This document shows, in pieces, positions 38,505-47,858 of a stretch of 64,000 nt of DNA. Source of the stretch: Moraxella catarrhalis (GTDB lineage: Bacteria > Pseudomonadota > Gammaproteobacteria > Pseudomonadales > Moraxellaceae); assembly GCF_001632285.1 (NCBI RefSeq), contig NZ_LWAH01000014.1, positions 102,302-166,301 on the forward strand, in the 5' to 3' direction. The position numbers and the translations under genes were made by a program. Every line of letters starts with the position of its first letter. Position 1 is the stretch's first letter. The notes below the pieces were generated by a model that was given only the letters and a program-made list of their open reading frames with translations, searched no databases and had not been told where the DNA came from.

Positions 38505-38915
38505 ATGCCTGATTTTTCTTTAGAAGTTGTATTTATTGCACTAAGTTTGATGATCGCCATCTTTGTGATGATTGAATCAACATTGCTTGAGCGTAACGGT
38601 GGCAAGCTGCTGCTTAAAAATAGTATATTTATGTTCATCAGTCTATCAACCTCGGCATGGATGGTGGCAGCGTGTTTGGCTTGGTATTTTTTGGATCTTG
38701 TCGGTTTGGGCTTGGTGGTAGCGATGGTGTATCCGCTGTATGGGCTTTTGGGTTTGGCATATTCGGCAATGTTGATGCGTGGCATTGAGGTTGATGATCC
38801 TGCCGAAGTGGCATTACCCAAAAAATACTTAAGCTTTTGCAAATCCTTTGGTTTGGTCTATAGCATCTTATGTTTGACTGCCTTACTTGAAAGCATGGGC
38901 TTAATTCAAATTTAA
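38505..38915 (+). CDS. small uncharacterised membrane protein
   Basis: 136 residues with four likely membrane helices (about 6-26, 38-61, 64-91, 110-134), a basic/polar loop after the first and an acidic loop DDPAEVALPKK before the last. I do not recognise a family. It lies between the ilvC terminator and the cold-shock leader and seems to be transcribed alone. No strong ribosome site is visible. Confidence 0.6.
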   Translation: MPDFSLEVVFIALSLMIAIFVMIESTLLERNGGKLLLKNSIFMFISLSTSAWMVAACLAWYFLDLVGLGLVVAMVYPLYGLLGLAYSAMLMRGIEVDDPAEVALPKKYLSFCKSFGLVYSILCLTALLESMGLIQI

Positions 38916-39262
38916 TTTGATTAAATGATGGATTGAGCTTGGATTGCCGTGATTTTTGATGGCGATTACTTTATTAGTCATCAATGATGAAAAATAATTC
39001 CCTTTTTTAATAAAATTTGTTATAATAGTTTTCATGGTATTTATGTACCCAAAGCTGGCTGATACTGGCCACTTTCCCAACTGCAGATAGACGCAGTGGT
39101 ATCAAGCATTCTTTAGGCAAGACCAGTAAGTTTCTTATTTGGAAGATTGAATGAAGATGGGGCAACCCGCCTGTTATCCCGATCGTTTTTGTATGTTTTA
39201 TTGCATGAATAGCATAAGTTGCGTTTTTACGCTTTTCATTCATCCAAATTAGGAAAATTGTT
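38916..39262 (+). other. cold-shock gene promoter and long 5' leader
   Basis: 347 bases before the csp gene. A promoter at 39019-39027 would give a leader of about 229 bases, the length range of E. coli cspA-type leaders, which refold with temperature. No gene is seen; a minus-strand reading at 39007-39300 is incidental. Confidence 0.55.
39019..39027 (+). promoter_or_regulatory. extended -10 promoter of the csp gene
   Basis: TGTTATAAT gives a TG-n-TATAAT extended -10 element with a consensus hexamer at 39022-39027. No recognisable -35 lies upstream, as expected for extended -10 promoters. Confidence 0.6.
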
Positions 39263-39475
39263 ATGTCACAAAAAGTTCTTGGCACTGTAAAATGGTTCAA
39301 CGAATCAAAAGGTTTTGGTTTTATCGCTCAAGATAATGGTGGTCAAGATGTATTTGCACATTATAGTGCCATTACAGGCTCAGGATTTAAAACTTTGGCA
39401 GAAGGTCAAAAAGTTGCTTTCATCTTAGGCGAAGGCAAAAAAGGCCCACAAGCTGAAGAAATCGAAAAAGTTTAA
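39263..39475 (+). CDS. cold-shock domain protein
   Basis: 70 residues, single OB-fold of the CspA family: [15 protein letters not shown] contains RNP1, DVFAHYSAI is RNP2. These proteins bind single-stranded RNA and melt secondary structure. The long leader suggests cold or stress control. TAGGAAA ribosome site. Which CspA paralogue it equals cannot be told. Confidence 0.95.
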   Translation: MSQKVLGTVKWFNESKGFGFIAQDNGGQDVFAHYSAITGSGFKTLAEGQKVAFILGEGKKGPQAEEIEKV

Positions 39476-39492
39476 GTCATTGATTTGATCAA

Positions 39493-39526
39493 AATACCAC
39501 CTTTATATAGTTAAGGTGGTATTTTT
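39493..39526 (+). terminator. csp terminator
   Basis: AATACCACCTT (39493-39503) / AAGGTGGTATT (39513-39523), perfect 11-bp stem, 9-base loop, T-run. Confidence 0.9.
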
Positions 39527-39605
39527 ATGCTGATCAGTTTTTGCTATCATCATCTGCATTATTGATTTTGGAGGTGTAAGATGGATTTGTTTAGATGCCT
39601 TCAAA

Positions 39606-40196
39606 TTAACGATTTTTGAGCCTAAGCAGTGATTCTTCGTCCAACCGCCAGCGACCCTTTTTTTTGTTACCAGTACGGTTGCCCAGCGTACTTACACCAA
39701 ATAATTTATGCATTGAGTGTGATGAATGGGCATGGCAGATGGCACACGCCAAACCATCGGCGGCATCAGCTTGTGGGATAATATCCAATGATAAAATACG
39801 ACAGACCATGGCAGTGACTTGCTCTTTATCGGCAGCACCGTAGCCACAGACAGCCTGCTTGATTTGACGAGCGGTGTATTCACTGACTTGTAAATCTTGA
39901 GCTGTCAAAGCGGCGATGGCGGCGCCACGAGCTTGTCCAAGCTTTAGGGCAGAGTCAGGATTATTTGCCATAAACACTTGCTCAATGGCAGCTTGTATGG
40001 GTTTATTGCTGTATTTTTGATAATGATTAACAATCCGAGAAACTCCAGCAAAAATCTGAGCAATGCGTTCGGTGATGTCGCTACTGTTTGTACGGATGGT
40101 GCCAGCATCTAAAAAGGTTAATTGATCATTATTTGTACTGATAATACCATAACCTGTCAAGCGTGAACCAGGGTCAATGCCAATAATAAGTGTCAT
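39606..40196 (-). CDS. ruvC: Holliday junction resolvase RuvC
   Basis: 196 residues. The four acidic catalytic residues are visible: Asp8 (GIDPGSRLTGYG), Glu72 (IEQVFMANNPDSALKLGQARG region), Asp144 and Asp147 (DAADGLA). It cuts four-way junctions with RuvAB. ruvA and ruvB are not adjacent. The C-terminal tail (about 165-196) is basic and longer than in E. coli. Confidence 0.97.
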   Translation of the reverse strand: MTLIIGIDPGSRLTGYGIISTNNDQLTFLDAGTIRTNSSDITERIAQIFAGVSRIVNHYQKYSNKPIQAAIEQVFMANNPDSALKLGQARGAAIAALTAQDLQVSEYTARQIKQAVCGYGAADKEQVTAMVCRILSLDIIPQADAADGLACAICHAHSSHSMHKLFGVSTLGNRTGNKKKGRWRLDEESLLRLKNR

Positions 40197-40287
40197 ACAA
40201 TGATTACCAAAAAATTATCATCAAAATTATTACTAAAAATACTAAACAATAAAAAATACTTGAAAACTTGCCAAATGTCCTAATTTA

Positions 40288-40316
40288 TTGATATTATAGC
40301 GTATTTTATTTATATA
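40288..40316 (+). promoter_or_regulatory. probable fxsA promoter
   Basis: TTGATA (40288-40293), a 17-base spacer and TATATA (40311-40316), 29 bases before the start codon, in the gap divergent from ruvC. Confidence 0.5.
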
Positions 40317-40345
40317 TTTTCATTTATTTATTAGATTTAAAGGAG

Positions 40346-40933
40346 ATGGGCGTGGGTGCATTGGTGGGTATTGCCCTGATTTGGTTTGTCATTGAAATGC
40401 TGCTTTGGTATTTGGTGGCACAATTTATCAGTGGTTGGTATGTATTTTTTTGGTTCATCATCGCAGCAATCATTGGAATTATGATGATTAAAAAAGCTGC
40501 AAAATCGCTTAATCCAATGGCACAGCAAATGAAAGCCATGCAGCGTGGTGTGATACCCAATCCGAGTAATCAACCTGCTGAGTCAACACTGGTTAAATCC
40601 ATCGCCATGGGCGTGGCGGGGCTGTTGTTGTTACTTCCAGGTCTTTTAACGGATGTTGCAGCTTTGGTATTATTAGTGCCATTTATCCAAACCAGACTGA
40701 CCGCCGCCGCCAAAAATTATGCCGTCAAAAATCAAGATAAAATGATGCAGATGATGGCGAGTCAAATGGGTGGTAAAAACCCTTTTGGGGGCATGGGTCA
40801 AAACCCTTTTGCTCAAGGTGGTATGAAGTCAAATCCTTTTGGTAAGCATGGCGGCTTTGGAACAACGGTTGATGGGGAAGCTAAAACTGTTGATAAACAA
40901 GTCAAGCGTATTCGCTCTGCCAATGATGAATAA
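40346..40933 (+). CDS. fxsA: FxsA-family membrane protein
   Basis: 195 residues. The FxsA core (about 1-125) has membrane helices near 5-25, 28-47 and 84-111 and the KSIAMGVAGLLLLLPGLLTD segment typical of the family; in E. coli FxsA relieves F-plasmid exclusion of phage T7. The C-terminal 65 residues are polar, Met/Gly/Asn-rich, with NPF occurring three times. AAGGAGA ribosome site. Confidence 0.88.
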   Translation: MGVGALVGIALIWFVIEMLLWYLVAQFISGWYVFFWFIIAAIIGIMMIKKAAKSLNPMAQQMKAMQRGVIPNPSNQPAESTLVKSIAMGVAGLLLLLPGLLTDVAALVLLVPFIQTRLTAAAKNYAVKNQDKMMQMMASQMGGKNPFGGMGQNPFAQGGMKSNPFGKHGGFGTTVDGEAKTVDKQVKRIRSANDE

Positions 40934-40965
40934 TTTGATAGCCCTTTTTTTGGGGCTATATGATT

Positions 40966-42360
40966 TTATAGGGTGCGAATCCGAGTTTGGGCGATGACTT
41001 TTTTGCTATGAATTTCAAGATACCAAAGTAGTAGCACTGCCGCCACGCCGAGCGAAACTACCAAGGTAGTCCAAAATCCATAAATCCCCATACCGCCATG
41101 AAATGCCATAAAATACCCTGGAATTAAGCCACATCCCCAAAATGCAATGATATGAATCACCATCGGAATGGTGGTGACTTTATAACCACGCAAAGCATAG
41201 CTTGCAACACATTGTATGGCATCGCCCAATTGAAAAGCAGCGGCATATAAAATAACACTGCCTGCAATGCCAATCACCGCCATATCATCGGTATACATGC
41301 TCACCAAAGGATAGCGAAAAGCCACCAAGAAAATTGCTGTTACGATGGATATGAGTATGGCTGTGGCAATAGAAACGCCTGAAATATAACGAGCACGATT
41401 AAACTCTTCACACCCTAAGCTGTAACCGACACGCACGGTGGTCGAAATCCCTAAGCTTTGGGGAATGATGAAAATTAAACTGGTTAAACTGATCGCAATC
41501 TGTTGGGCAGCGACATAATCTTCTGTGTTGCCATTTAACCTAGCGACCAAAAACATAATACAAGTAAATATACTAACTTCAATAAAAAATGATAAGCCAA
41601 TGGGTATGCCAAGCCGAGTAATCTCATGCAGGATTTTAACATTAGGCAGGCTAAACTTATCCATTAGCCCAAAGGCTTGTAGTTGCTTGTCTTTTTGGAT
41701 TAAGATGAAAAGAATGATTGCATTTAGCCAAAATACAATTGCGGTTGCCAAGCCACAACCTGCACCGCCCAATGCTGGCATACCAAACTTACCATAGACA
41801 AAAATCCAATTCAGTGGAATATTAATCAAAAAACATAGCCAGCTGACCCACATGATGATTTTGGGCTTATTTAGGCTAGAAGCATAGGCATGTAAAGCAC
41901 GATGTATCATTGCCGCAGGCATGGCAAGACCAATAAACCATAAATACTGCTTGGTGATAATAAAAGTGCTTTCATCGATATCCAACCAAAGTCCAAAAGG
42001 TGTGATGCTAAGCCACATTAAAATCATGCCAAGCACACCCATAAGTACCCCATACCAAAGACCTTGTCGCCCCATTTCACCAATCTCATGCGACTTTTTG
42101 GCACCAAATAGTTGTGCAATCATGGGATTGAGCGAAGTCATCACACCCATTAAGGTGACATAAACAGTAATAAAAACACTGCCGCCTAGAGCCACTGCCG
42201 CTAAATTACCTTTGCCCGCACCGCCTGCCATAATGGTATCGATGAAACTTGTACCTACTTGGGCGATTTGGGCAAGCAGCATGGGCGTACTTAAATGAAT
42301 AAGTGCTGATAATTCTTTTTTATAAGTACGATATTCAAAGCGGGTGATATCTAATAGCAT
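40966..42360 (-). CDS. MATE-family multidrug efflux transporter
   Basis: 464 residues with 12 predicted membrane helices in two homologous halves, typical of the NorM/MdtK branch (HLSTPMLLAQIAQVGTSFID near 22-41; ISLTSLIFIIPQSLG in the second half). It should export cationic drugs by sodium or proton antiport across the inner membrane. It is convergent with fxsA, 32 bases apart. Confidence 0.92.
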   Translation of the reverse strand: MLLDITRFEYRTYKKELSALIHLSTPMLLAQIAQVGTSFIDTIMAGGAGKGNLAAVALGGSVFITVYVTLMGVMTSLNPMIAQLFGAKKSHEIGEMGRQGLWYGVLMGVLGMILMWLSITPFGLWLDIDESTFIITKQYLWFIGLAMPAAMIHRALHAYASSLNKPKIIMWVSWLCFLINIPLNWIFVYGKFGMPALGGAGCGLATAIVFWLNAIILFILIQKDKQLQAFGLMDKFSLPNVKILHEITRLGIPIGLSFFIEVSIFTCIMFLVARLNGNTEDYVAAQQIAISLTSLIFIIPQSLGISTTVRVGYSLGCEEFNRARYISGVSIATAILISIVTAIFLVAFRYPLVSMYTDDMAVIGIAGSVILYAAAFQLGDAIQCVASYALRGYKVTTIPMVIHIIAFWGCGLIPGYFMAFHGGMGIYGFWTTLVVSLGVAAVLLLWYLEIHSKKVIAQTRIRTL

Positions 42361-42535
42361 ACAAATAGGTCATAAAATAAGTTGGCTTGGGTATAAAACC
42401 AAGTGATAAACAGTGAGTGGGCTTAATTGGGAGATATGGTACAAGCAGATGGATAGATACCAATCAATCACACAATCCTATAAAAACGGTCATGTTAATC
42501 AACAATCAAAGATAGGTAAATTAAGTTAAGATGGT

Positions 42536-43711
42536 CTAATATTTATCGTTGAGACGCTGTGCATGAATCTCAAGGCTTTCTTTATCTACTCTTAAAATAA
42601 AACCAATCATAATCAAAAGCACAACCATGGATGAGCCACCAAAACTAAAAAATGGCATGGTTAAGCCTTTGGTGGGTGCAAGTCCCATGGTCATACCAGC
42701 ATTGATGATGACCTGACCAAATATAACCACCGCAAAACCAAAAATGGTATAACTTAAGCGAAGTTGTCGGCATTTTAATGCTCTTAGGCTAATGACCATA
42801 ATGCTAAGAATAATCAGCATCTCCAAAAATAAAACTGTTGCCACACCCAAAAAGCCAAGTTCCTCTCCTGTGATGGCAAGCAGAAAATCAGTGTGTGCTT
42901 CGGGTAGGTGTGATAATTTTTGGACACTATCCCCATAACCAATGCCGCTTAATTGCCCACGACCATAAGCGATCAAACTGCGTGCCAGCTGAAAATCTGA
43001 ACCTTGAATATCATCAAAAGCATCGGTAAAAGATAAAATTCGTTCACGGCGGTAAGGCTCAAGCCAAGCTGCAATGCCTCCTAAAACGATTGCCATGAAT
43101 AAAATCCAAGCGTACTGTAGTGCAGGCGCACCACTGACAAAGATGATGACAATCAAAGTGGCAAATAGTACCAAGACAGTACCAAAATCTGGTTGAAATA
43201 GCAACAGTCCGCCCACTGGTAAATACCATGCCAATAGACGCACCCCTGTAAAAACATTGCTCCGTAGCTCTGCAGATCGACGCACGACATAATCTGCTGT
43301 TACAAACACCATGACAGCTTTGGCAACTTCACCAGCTTGTAGATTAAATATCCCAAGGTCAAGCCATCGCCGCGATCCATTAATCACATCACCAAACATT
43401 GCTGTAAGTATGAGTAGCCCCAAAGCGGTTACCCACATCAAAAATACCACATTGATATGCGTTCGTTGATAATAAACTCTCAAAGGAATGCGATAAACAA
43501 TCATTGCAATCATAGTACCGATGACGACATATGCCAACTGATACCAAAAAAACCTCAGTGATGCCAAATCGCGAGCAGCAGAAAATGGAATGGATGCTGA
43601 TGCAATCATCAAAAGGCTGATACAGATGATCAAGCTCAAACTGGTAAGCAATACCGTTCGTGGATTGAGCTTATCAAAAAAACCAAGAAATTTATCGGAG
43701 AATTGGGACAT
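42536..43711 (-). CDS. ftsW: peptidoglycan glycosyltransferase FtsW
   Basis: 391 residues, SEDS family with about ten membrane helices. FtsW-like motifs include NGSRRWLDLG, QPDFGTV with the essential Asp, LPEAHTDFLLAITGEELG and GLTMPFFSFGGSS. It polymerises lipid II at the septum with FtsI. Its place right after murD (172 bases, same strand) as in dcw clusters argues for FtsW over RodA. The rest of the dcw cluster is elsewhere. Confidence 0.93.
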   Translation of the reverse strand: MSQFSDKFLGFFDKLNPRTVLLTSLSLIICISLLMIASASIPFSAARDLASLRFFWYQLAYVVIGTMIAMIVYRIPLRVYYQRTHINVVFLMWVTALGLLILTAMFGDVINGSRRWLDLGIFNLQAGEVAKAVMVFVTADYVVRRSAELRSNVFTGVRLLAWYLPVGGLLLFQPDFGTVLVLFATLIVIIFVSGAPALQYAWILFMAIVLGGIAAWLEPYRRERILSFTDAFDDIQGSDFQLARSLIAYGRGQLSGIGYGDSVQKLSHLPEAHTDFLLAITGEELGFLGVATVLFLEMLIILSIMVISLRALKCRQLRLSYTIFGFAVVIFGQVIINAGMTMGLAPTKGLTMPFFSFGGSSMVVLLIMIGFILRVDKESLEIHAQRLNDKY

Positions 43712-43883
43712 GAGTGCTGCTGTGAGTTGGTTTTGTATAAACTGTTTATTATAACGGATTTTTGAATTAAAAATGTGGAAATTTCAAGTGATTTGGTCGG
43801 GTTAATCTGTTGGGCAATCTGCTTGACAAAAGCGGTGCTTACAATTTATGTACCTAATCAAGCAGGGCGTTTGCATGGATGGG

Positions 43884-45284
43884 CTAAATGGGTGCATGGG
43901 CTAAAGCGTGAACCATGTTAACAAACTTATCACCTCGCTCATTATAATTTTTAAATTGATCCATGCTAGCACAAGCAGGCGACAAAAGCACAGCCCTAGC
44001 GGTGCTTTGACTGGCTGCCAATACTGCCCGATCAAGTGTACCAACCTGATATATTTTAGATGCCAAATGTGCATCACCTTTGAGTAAATCTTGCTCAATT
44101 ATCGGGGCATCTTGACCGATTAAATACACACTATCCACCCACTGCATAACATATGCTGACAGCTCACTAAAATCTTGACCTTTACCAAGCCCACCCAAAA
44201 TCAATGCCAGTGATGATATGCCATAAACCGTGCCAAGCCCATCAATTGCTGCAATGGTTGAGCCGATGTTTGTACCTTTTGAATCATTAAAATATGCCTT
44301 GCCATCAATATCATCAATATATTCACAGCGATGCGGTAGCCCTTTGAAAGTCTTAAGGGTATCAAGCATGGCATCCATGGGAAGATTGGCAGCTGTGCCT
44401 AAGGCAAGTGCAGATAAGGCATTGAGTAGGTTATGCTTGCCTTTGATTTTTAATTGATGGATTGGTAAAAGTTTGTTTTTTTGATGATATAATGCCATAC
44501 CATCACCATCATCAAATAAATAAAAATCTGCCGTTTGGTGGCTAAGTAAGCTATTTGTTGTGATAATGGTGTGATTTGGGGCAACGCTTGTCAGTGTGGT
44601 CAAGCATTGCTTGGCTAAATTGGCATCGTCTTGGCAGATGATGGCGGTTTGGCAATTTTCAAAAATACGCAATTTTTGTGCCAAATAATCCACCATGCCA
44701 TCGTGCCGATCAAGATGATCAGCGGAGAGATTTAAAATTGTTGCCCCTTGAGCTGCCAAATTTGAGATATGCTCAAGCTGAAAACTTGACAGCTCAAGCA
44801 CCACCAAATCCATATTTTGGATCGTTAATAATTCAAGTGCAGGCGTGCCAATATTACCGCCGACACCAACAATCATGCCTGCATGTTTTGCCATCTCGCC
44901 TACTAATGTCGTAACAGTGCTTTTGGCATTTGAGCCTGTGATGGCGATGATTGGTGTGTTTGTTGCTTGAGTTAGATCTCGTGCTTTGAGTGTATCAATG
45001 AACAATTGAACATCGCTGATCACAGGAATGCCTTGAGCTTTGGCGGCGACAATACTCGGCGTTCTTGGGTTAATGCCGGGGCTGATGATGATCTGATCGG
45101 CTGAGCTTAAGAGTTCACTGTCCAAGCTGCCAAAATGACAATGAACGCCTGTGGGCAGTTTATCTGCCAAGGTAGGATTGGGATTACCATCGATGATGCT
45201 AACTTTGTGACCGTGATTGACCAAAAAATTCACAGCTGACAGTCCAGAGCTGCCCAAACCGACGACGGCATATTTTTTTGACAT
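43884..45284 (-). CDS. murD: UDP-MurNAc-L-Ala D-glutamate ligase
   Basis: 466 residues, Mur ligase with three domains: Rossmann-like N-terminal VVGLGSSGLSAVNFL, ATP loop ITGSNAKSTVTT (about residue 114) and C-terminal region LILGGLGKGQDFSEL. It adds D-Glu to UDP-MurNAc-Ala in the cytoplasm. The stop lies in a short direct repeat (TTTAGCCCAT occurs twice on the minus strand). First gene of murD-ftsW. Confidence 0.96.
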   Translation of the reverse strand: MSKKYAVVGLGSSGLSAVNFLVNHGHKVSIIDGNPNPTLADKLPTGVHCHFGSLDSELLSSADQIIISPGINPRTPSIVAAKAQGIPVISDVQLFIDTLKARDLTQATNTPIIAITGSNAKSTVTTLVGEMAKHAGMIVGVGGNIGTPALELLTIQNMDLVVLELSSFQLEHISNLAAQGATILNLSADHLDRHDGMVDYLAQKLRIFENCQTAIICQDDANLAKQCLTTLTSVAPNHTIITTNSLLSHQTADFYLFDDGDGMALYHQKNKLLPIHQLKIKGKHNLLNALSALALGTAANLPMDAMLDTLKTFKGLPHRCEYIDDIDGKAYFNDSKGTNIGSTIAAIDGLGTVYGISSLALILGGLGKGQDFSELSAYVMQWVDSVYLIGQDAPIIEQDLLKGDAHLASKIYQVGTLDRAVLAASQSTARAVLLSPACASMDQFKNYNERGDKFVNMVHALAHAPI

Positions 45285-45407
45285 AATATTTTCTCACAAT
45301 AATAATCACGACCTATGAGCTATTTTAACAGGTATTGGCACTAAGTGGTAGCAGGTTCGTGTGCTATATTAGCTGATATCAAAGCGGTGAATTGTTACAA
45401 AATGATG

Positions 45408-45436
45408 TTGTGAATTATTGCCTTGCCTTATATAAT
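45408..45436 (+). promoter_or_regulatory. probable PII gene promoter
   Basis: TTGTGA (45408-45413), a 17-base spacer and TATAAT (45431-45436), 46 bases before the start codon. Confidence 0.65.
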
Positions 45437-45449
45437 AATTTTATTATGA

Positions 45450-45821
<372 letters not shown>

Positions 45822-45850
45822 GGCAAAGTCTGTATTGGAGCCGATGACCA

Positions 45851-45882
45851 ATCGCTGATTTAGCTTATCGCTGATTTAGTTT
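45851..45882. repeat. 16-bp tandem duplication after the PII gene
   Basis: ATCGCTGATTTAGCTT (45851-45866) is followed by the same 16 bases with one change (45867-45882). Confidence 0.9.
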
Positions 45883-45888
45883 AAAGCC

Positions 45889-45923
45889 AAAAAAAGCACT
45901 TGATTGACATTCAGTGCTTTTTT
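45889..45923. terminator. bidirectional terminator between PII and DUF2147 genes
   Basis: AAAAAAAGCACT (45889-45900) / AGTGCTTTTTT (45913-45923) stem with T-runs on both strands, between convergent genes. Confidence 0.88.
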
Positions 45924-45950
45924 ATTGGTTTTTGCTACCAAATGGCGTGA

Positions 45951-46316
45951 TTATTGTCTTACACCTGTTTGGGTGCCAGCGATGCTTTTAATGGTGATAG
46001 TGTTACCATTCACAGTAATATTAACAGTGCCTTTGATGGGCAGAGTAGGATGAGCACCTTTGCCTTTATATTTACCCTCACCTTGGCTTGAGATATTTGT
46101 CAATACGATGGTACCTTCACGCTTTTTGGCTTTATCGGTTAAGCCTTGTGTCATCACACCTTGATAGCCGTTGCCAGCTTGACTGATGGTAATGATGGCT
46201 TTTTCTTCACCTTTTTCGCTCATCTTCCACTTACCAACAATGGCATCATTGGCAAATGCTGAGACTGACAATAAAACGCCTGCACCTAAGGTGAATAATT
46301 TGGTAGATAGCTTCAT
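45951..46316 (-). CDS. exported DUF2147-like protein
   Basis: 121 residues with a clear signal peptide (cleavage likely after SAFA, about residue 22). The mature part has GKWKMSEKGEEKAII near its start, then alternating beta-type segments, as in DUF2147 periplasmic proteins of Acinetobacter/Moraxella. Function unknown in the family. It is shorter than many DUF2147 members and lacks the late W-containing segment I would expect. AGGAGC ribosome site. Confidence 0.7.
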   Translation of the reverse strand: MKLSTKLFTLGAGVLLSVSAFANDAIVGKWKMSEKGEEKAIITISQAGNGYQGVMTQGLTDKAKKREGTIVLTNISSQGEGKYKGKGAHPTLPIKGTVNITVNGNTITIKSIAGTQTGVRQ

Positions 46317-46510
46317 ATAAGCTCCTTTTATGTATTGATCCGTATTGGAAATACTTTGGTATGATAGATCGGCTTTGGTGATATAAATGTGAATTGTTCA
46401 CTCATTTTTATTATAGCGAAGCTTAAGACCATTTGTAAATACTTAGTATGAAATTTTTATCATGATTTGGCAAGGTGATCGTTTTGTTGTGAGCATTGGG
46501 GCGACACTTT

Positions 46511-46542
46511 CAATGTTAAGCAAAAGCAATGTTAAGCAAAAG
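46511..46542. repeat. perfect 16-bp tandem duplication at the end of a small gene
   Basis: CAATGTTAAGCAAAAG occurs at 46511-46526 and 46527-46542. The second copy contains the stop codon and last codons of the gene at 46532-46780. Confidence 0.92.
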
Positions 46543-46780
46543 GATTATCAATCTGCTCAGATGGTAACATATCATGAGCCTTTATTTCATCTAAAGGTTC
46601 ATTTTTAAGTGCCGCTACCAACCGATTAGCAAAATCTTGTAAAGCCATCGCTTGAGTTAGACCGTCTTGACATTTAGTGATAGAAAGTTCACCGAAGATT
46701 TGCACAACATCAAAATGATTCTCGATGGTCAGATCTCCAATGGTCAGCGCTTGCTCATCATTTTCAAAAGGATGTATCAT
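46532..46780 (-). CDS. small uncharacterised acidic protein
   Basis: 82 residues, acidic, soluble, no Trp. It begins MIHPFENDEQALTIGDLTIE and has a central predicted helix QAMALQDFANRLVAALKNE. I do not recognise a named family. It follows the nuclease gene on the same strand after 28 bases and has an AGGAA-type site, so the two likely share a transcript. Its 3' end overlaps a 16-bp tandem duplication. Confidence 0.65.
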   Translation of the reverse strand: MIHPFENDEQALTIGDLTIENHFDVVQIFGELSITKCQDGLTQAMALQDFANRLVAALKNEPLDEIKAHDMLPSEQIDNPFA

Positions 46781-46808
46781 GGTATATTCCTCAATGATTT
46801 TTGTTTTA

Positions 46809-47858
46809 TCAAGTACGGTTTAGTGTTTCAAAGACATAACGCATGGCACTGATGACCAAATCAAACCAGCTGCTTGGCTGATGATCAAGCACCTTTTGTT
46901 CTGGGTTTTTATTGCTGCTAGGTCTGGGCAAATCGTAGGCAGTTTGGCGAATCTGAGTAGGTAGTGATGGCATGGCATTGATACCCGTCAGGCGAGCCAG
47001 CTCATCTAGGCTGATGATTTGATAATTTTCACTACTGTCATTTGAGGAAAAATAGACACCAGCAGCCGATAATTTTGGAATATATACCGCCTTAAAAAAA
47101 TGACTGGGTACAAGCACTCGTCCGCCAATACGCTCAGAAGTCTTACCCAAAAAAGCAACGCCCGTCACGACATAAACCTCCCCATACTCGATTGCCAGTT
47201 GACGAGTCTGTGTTTCGATATGACGCCACAGATGACGGTTATGTTCACCGTTTTGAGGTGCGATATTGGCTAGGCTAAAGCTATCATATTGGGATCCTGT
47301 GGTGGCCATATCACCATTTGGGGCGATATGACCACGATCATAGCCTGAGCGTCGATAGTCAGACAGCTCAGCACGCTCATCAGCAGGTAGTCTGGACTCT
47401 GCGTGAAAGCTGTCAACACGCGCCAAGGTTCGGGCTTGGCTGATGCGTGCTTGGGTCAGATGAGATGCTGACCATAGCGGTGTGCGAGCGATGCCTGAAT
47501 GTAAAGTGGCAAATCCTTCAAAGCATAAAGCACGCGCCATGGTAGACAGCCGTTTACCTTGCTTGCCGATCAGTGTTGGTGCTTGCCGATTGGCAAACTG
47601 ATTTTGACAGTCGCTAAAGCTATCATCAAATGAACGCACACCAACAATCTCACCATCAGCTTGTTGGTTGGGGTCTTGATATAAACGGTCATTGTCTGTG
47701 CTTTTGACGATTGTTTGCTTGATGGCTGTGGTGATGTGAGTTGTCAGCTGTTCTGCTGAATTGATGGCACTGTCGTTGGCATGGGCAGTACTGGTTGCAC
47801 TCATCATAATAACGAGCAACCAAGCTGATATTTGCTTTGGGTGTTTAAAATGAATCAT
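46809..47858 (-). CDS. secreted DNA/RNA non-specific endonuclease
   Basis: 349 residues with a signal peptide (about 1-27, ending TAHA). The NUC1/Serratia-type nuclease domain has the catalytic DRGHIAPNGDM and the metal-binding Asn in NIAPQNGEHNRHLW. It should cut DNA and RNA outside the cytoplasm, in the periplasm or medium. About 110 residues precede the nuclease core, with paired cysteines (DCQNQ, ALCFEG) that may form a disulfide. Divergent from mutY. Confidence 0.9.
   Translation of the reverse strand: MIHFKHPKQISAWLLVIMMSATSTAHANDSAINSAEQLTTHITTAIKQTIVKSTDNDRLYQDPNQQADGEIVGVRSFDDSFSDCQNQFANRQAPTLIGKQGKRLSTMARALCFEGFATLHSGIARTPLWSASHLTQARISQARTLARVDSFHAESRLPADERAELSDYRRSGYDRGHIAPNGDMATTGSQYDSFSLANIAPQNGEHNRHLWRHIETQTRQLAIEYGEVYVVTGVAFLGKTSERIGGRVLVPSHFFKAVYIPKLSAAGVYFSSNDSSENYQIISLDELARLTGINAMPSLPTQIRQTAYDLPRPSSNKNPEQKVLDHQPSSWFDLVISAMRYVFETLNRT

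Noticed and set aside
39007..39300. Minus-strand reading across the csp leader
   Set aside because: It lies antisense to the leader and start of the cold-shock gene and looks incidental.
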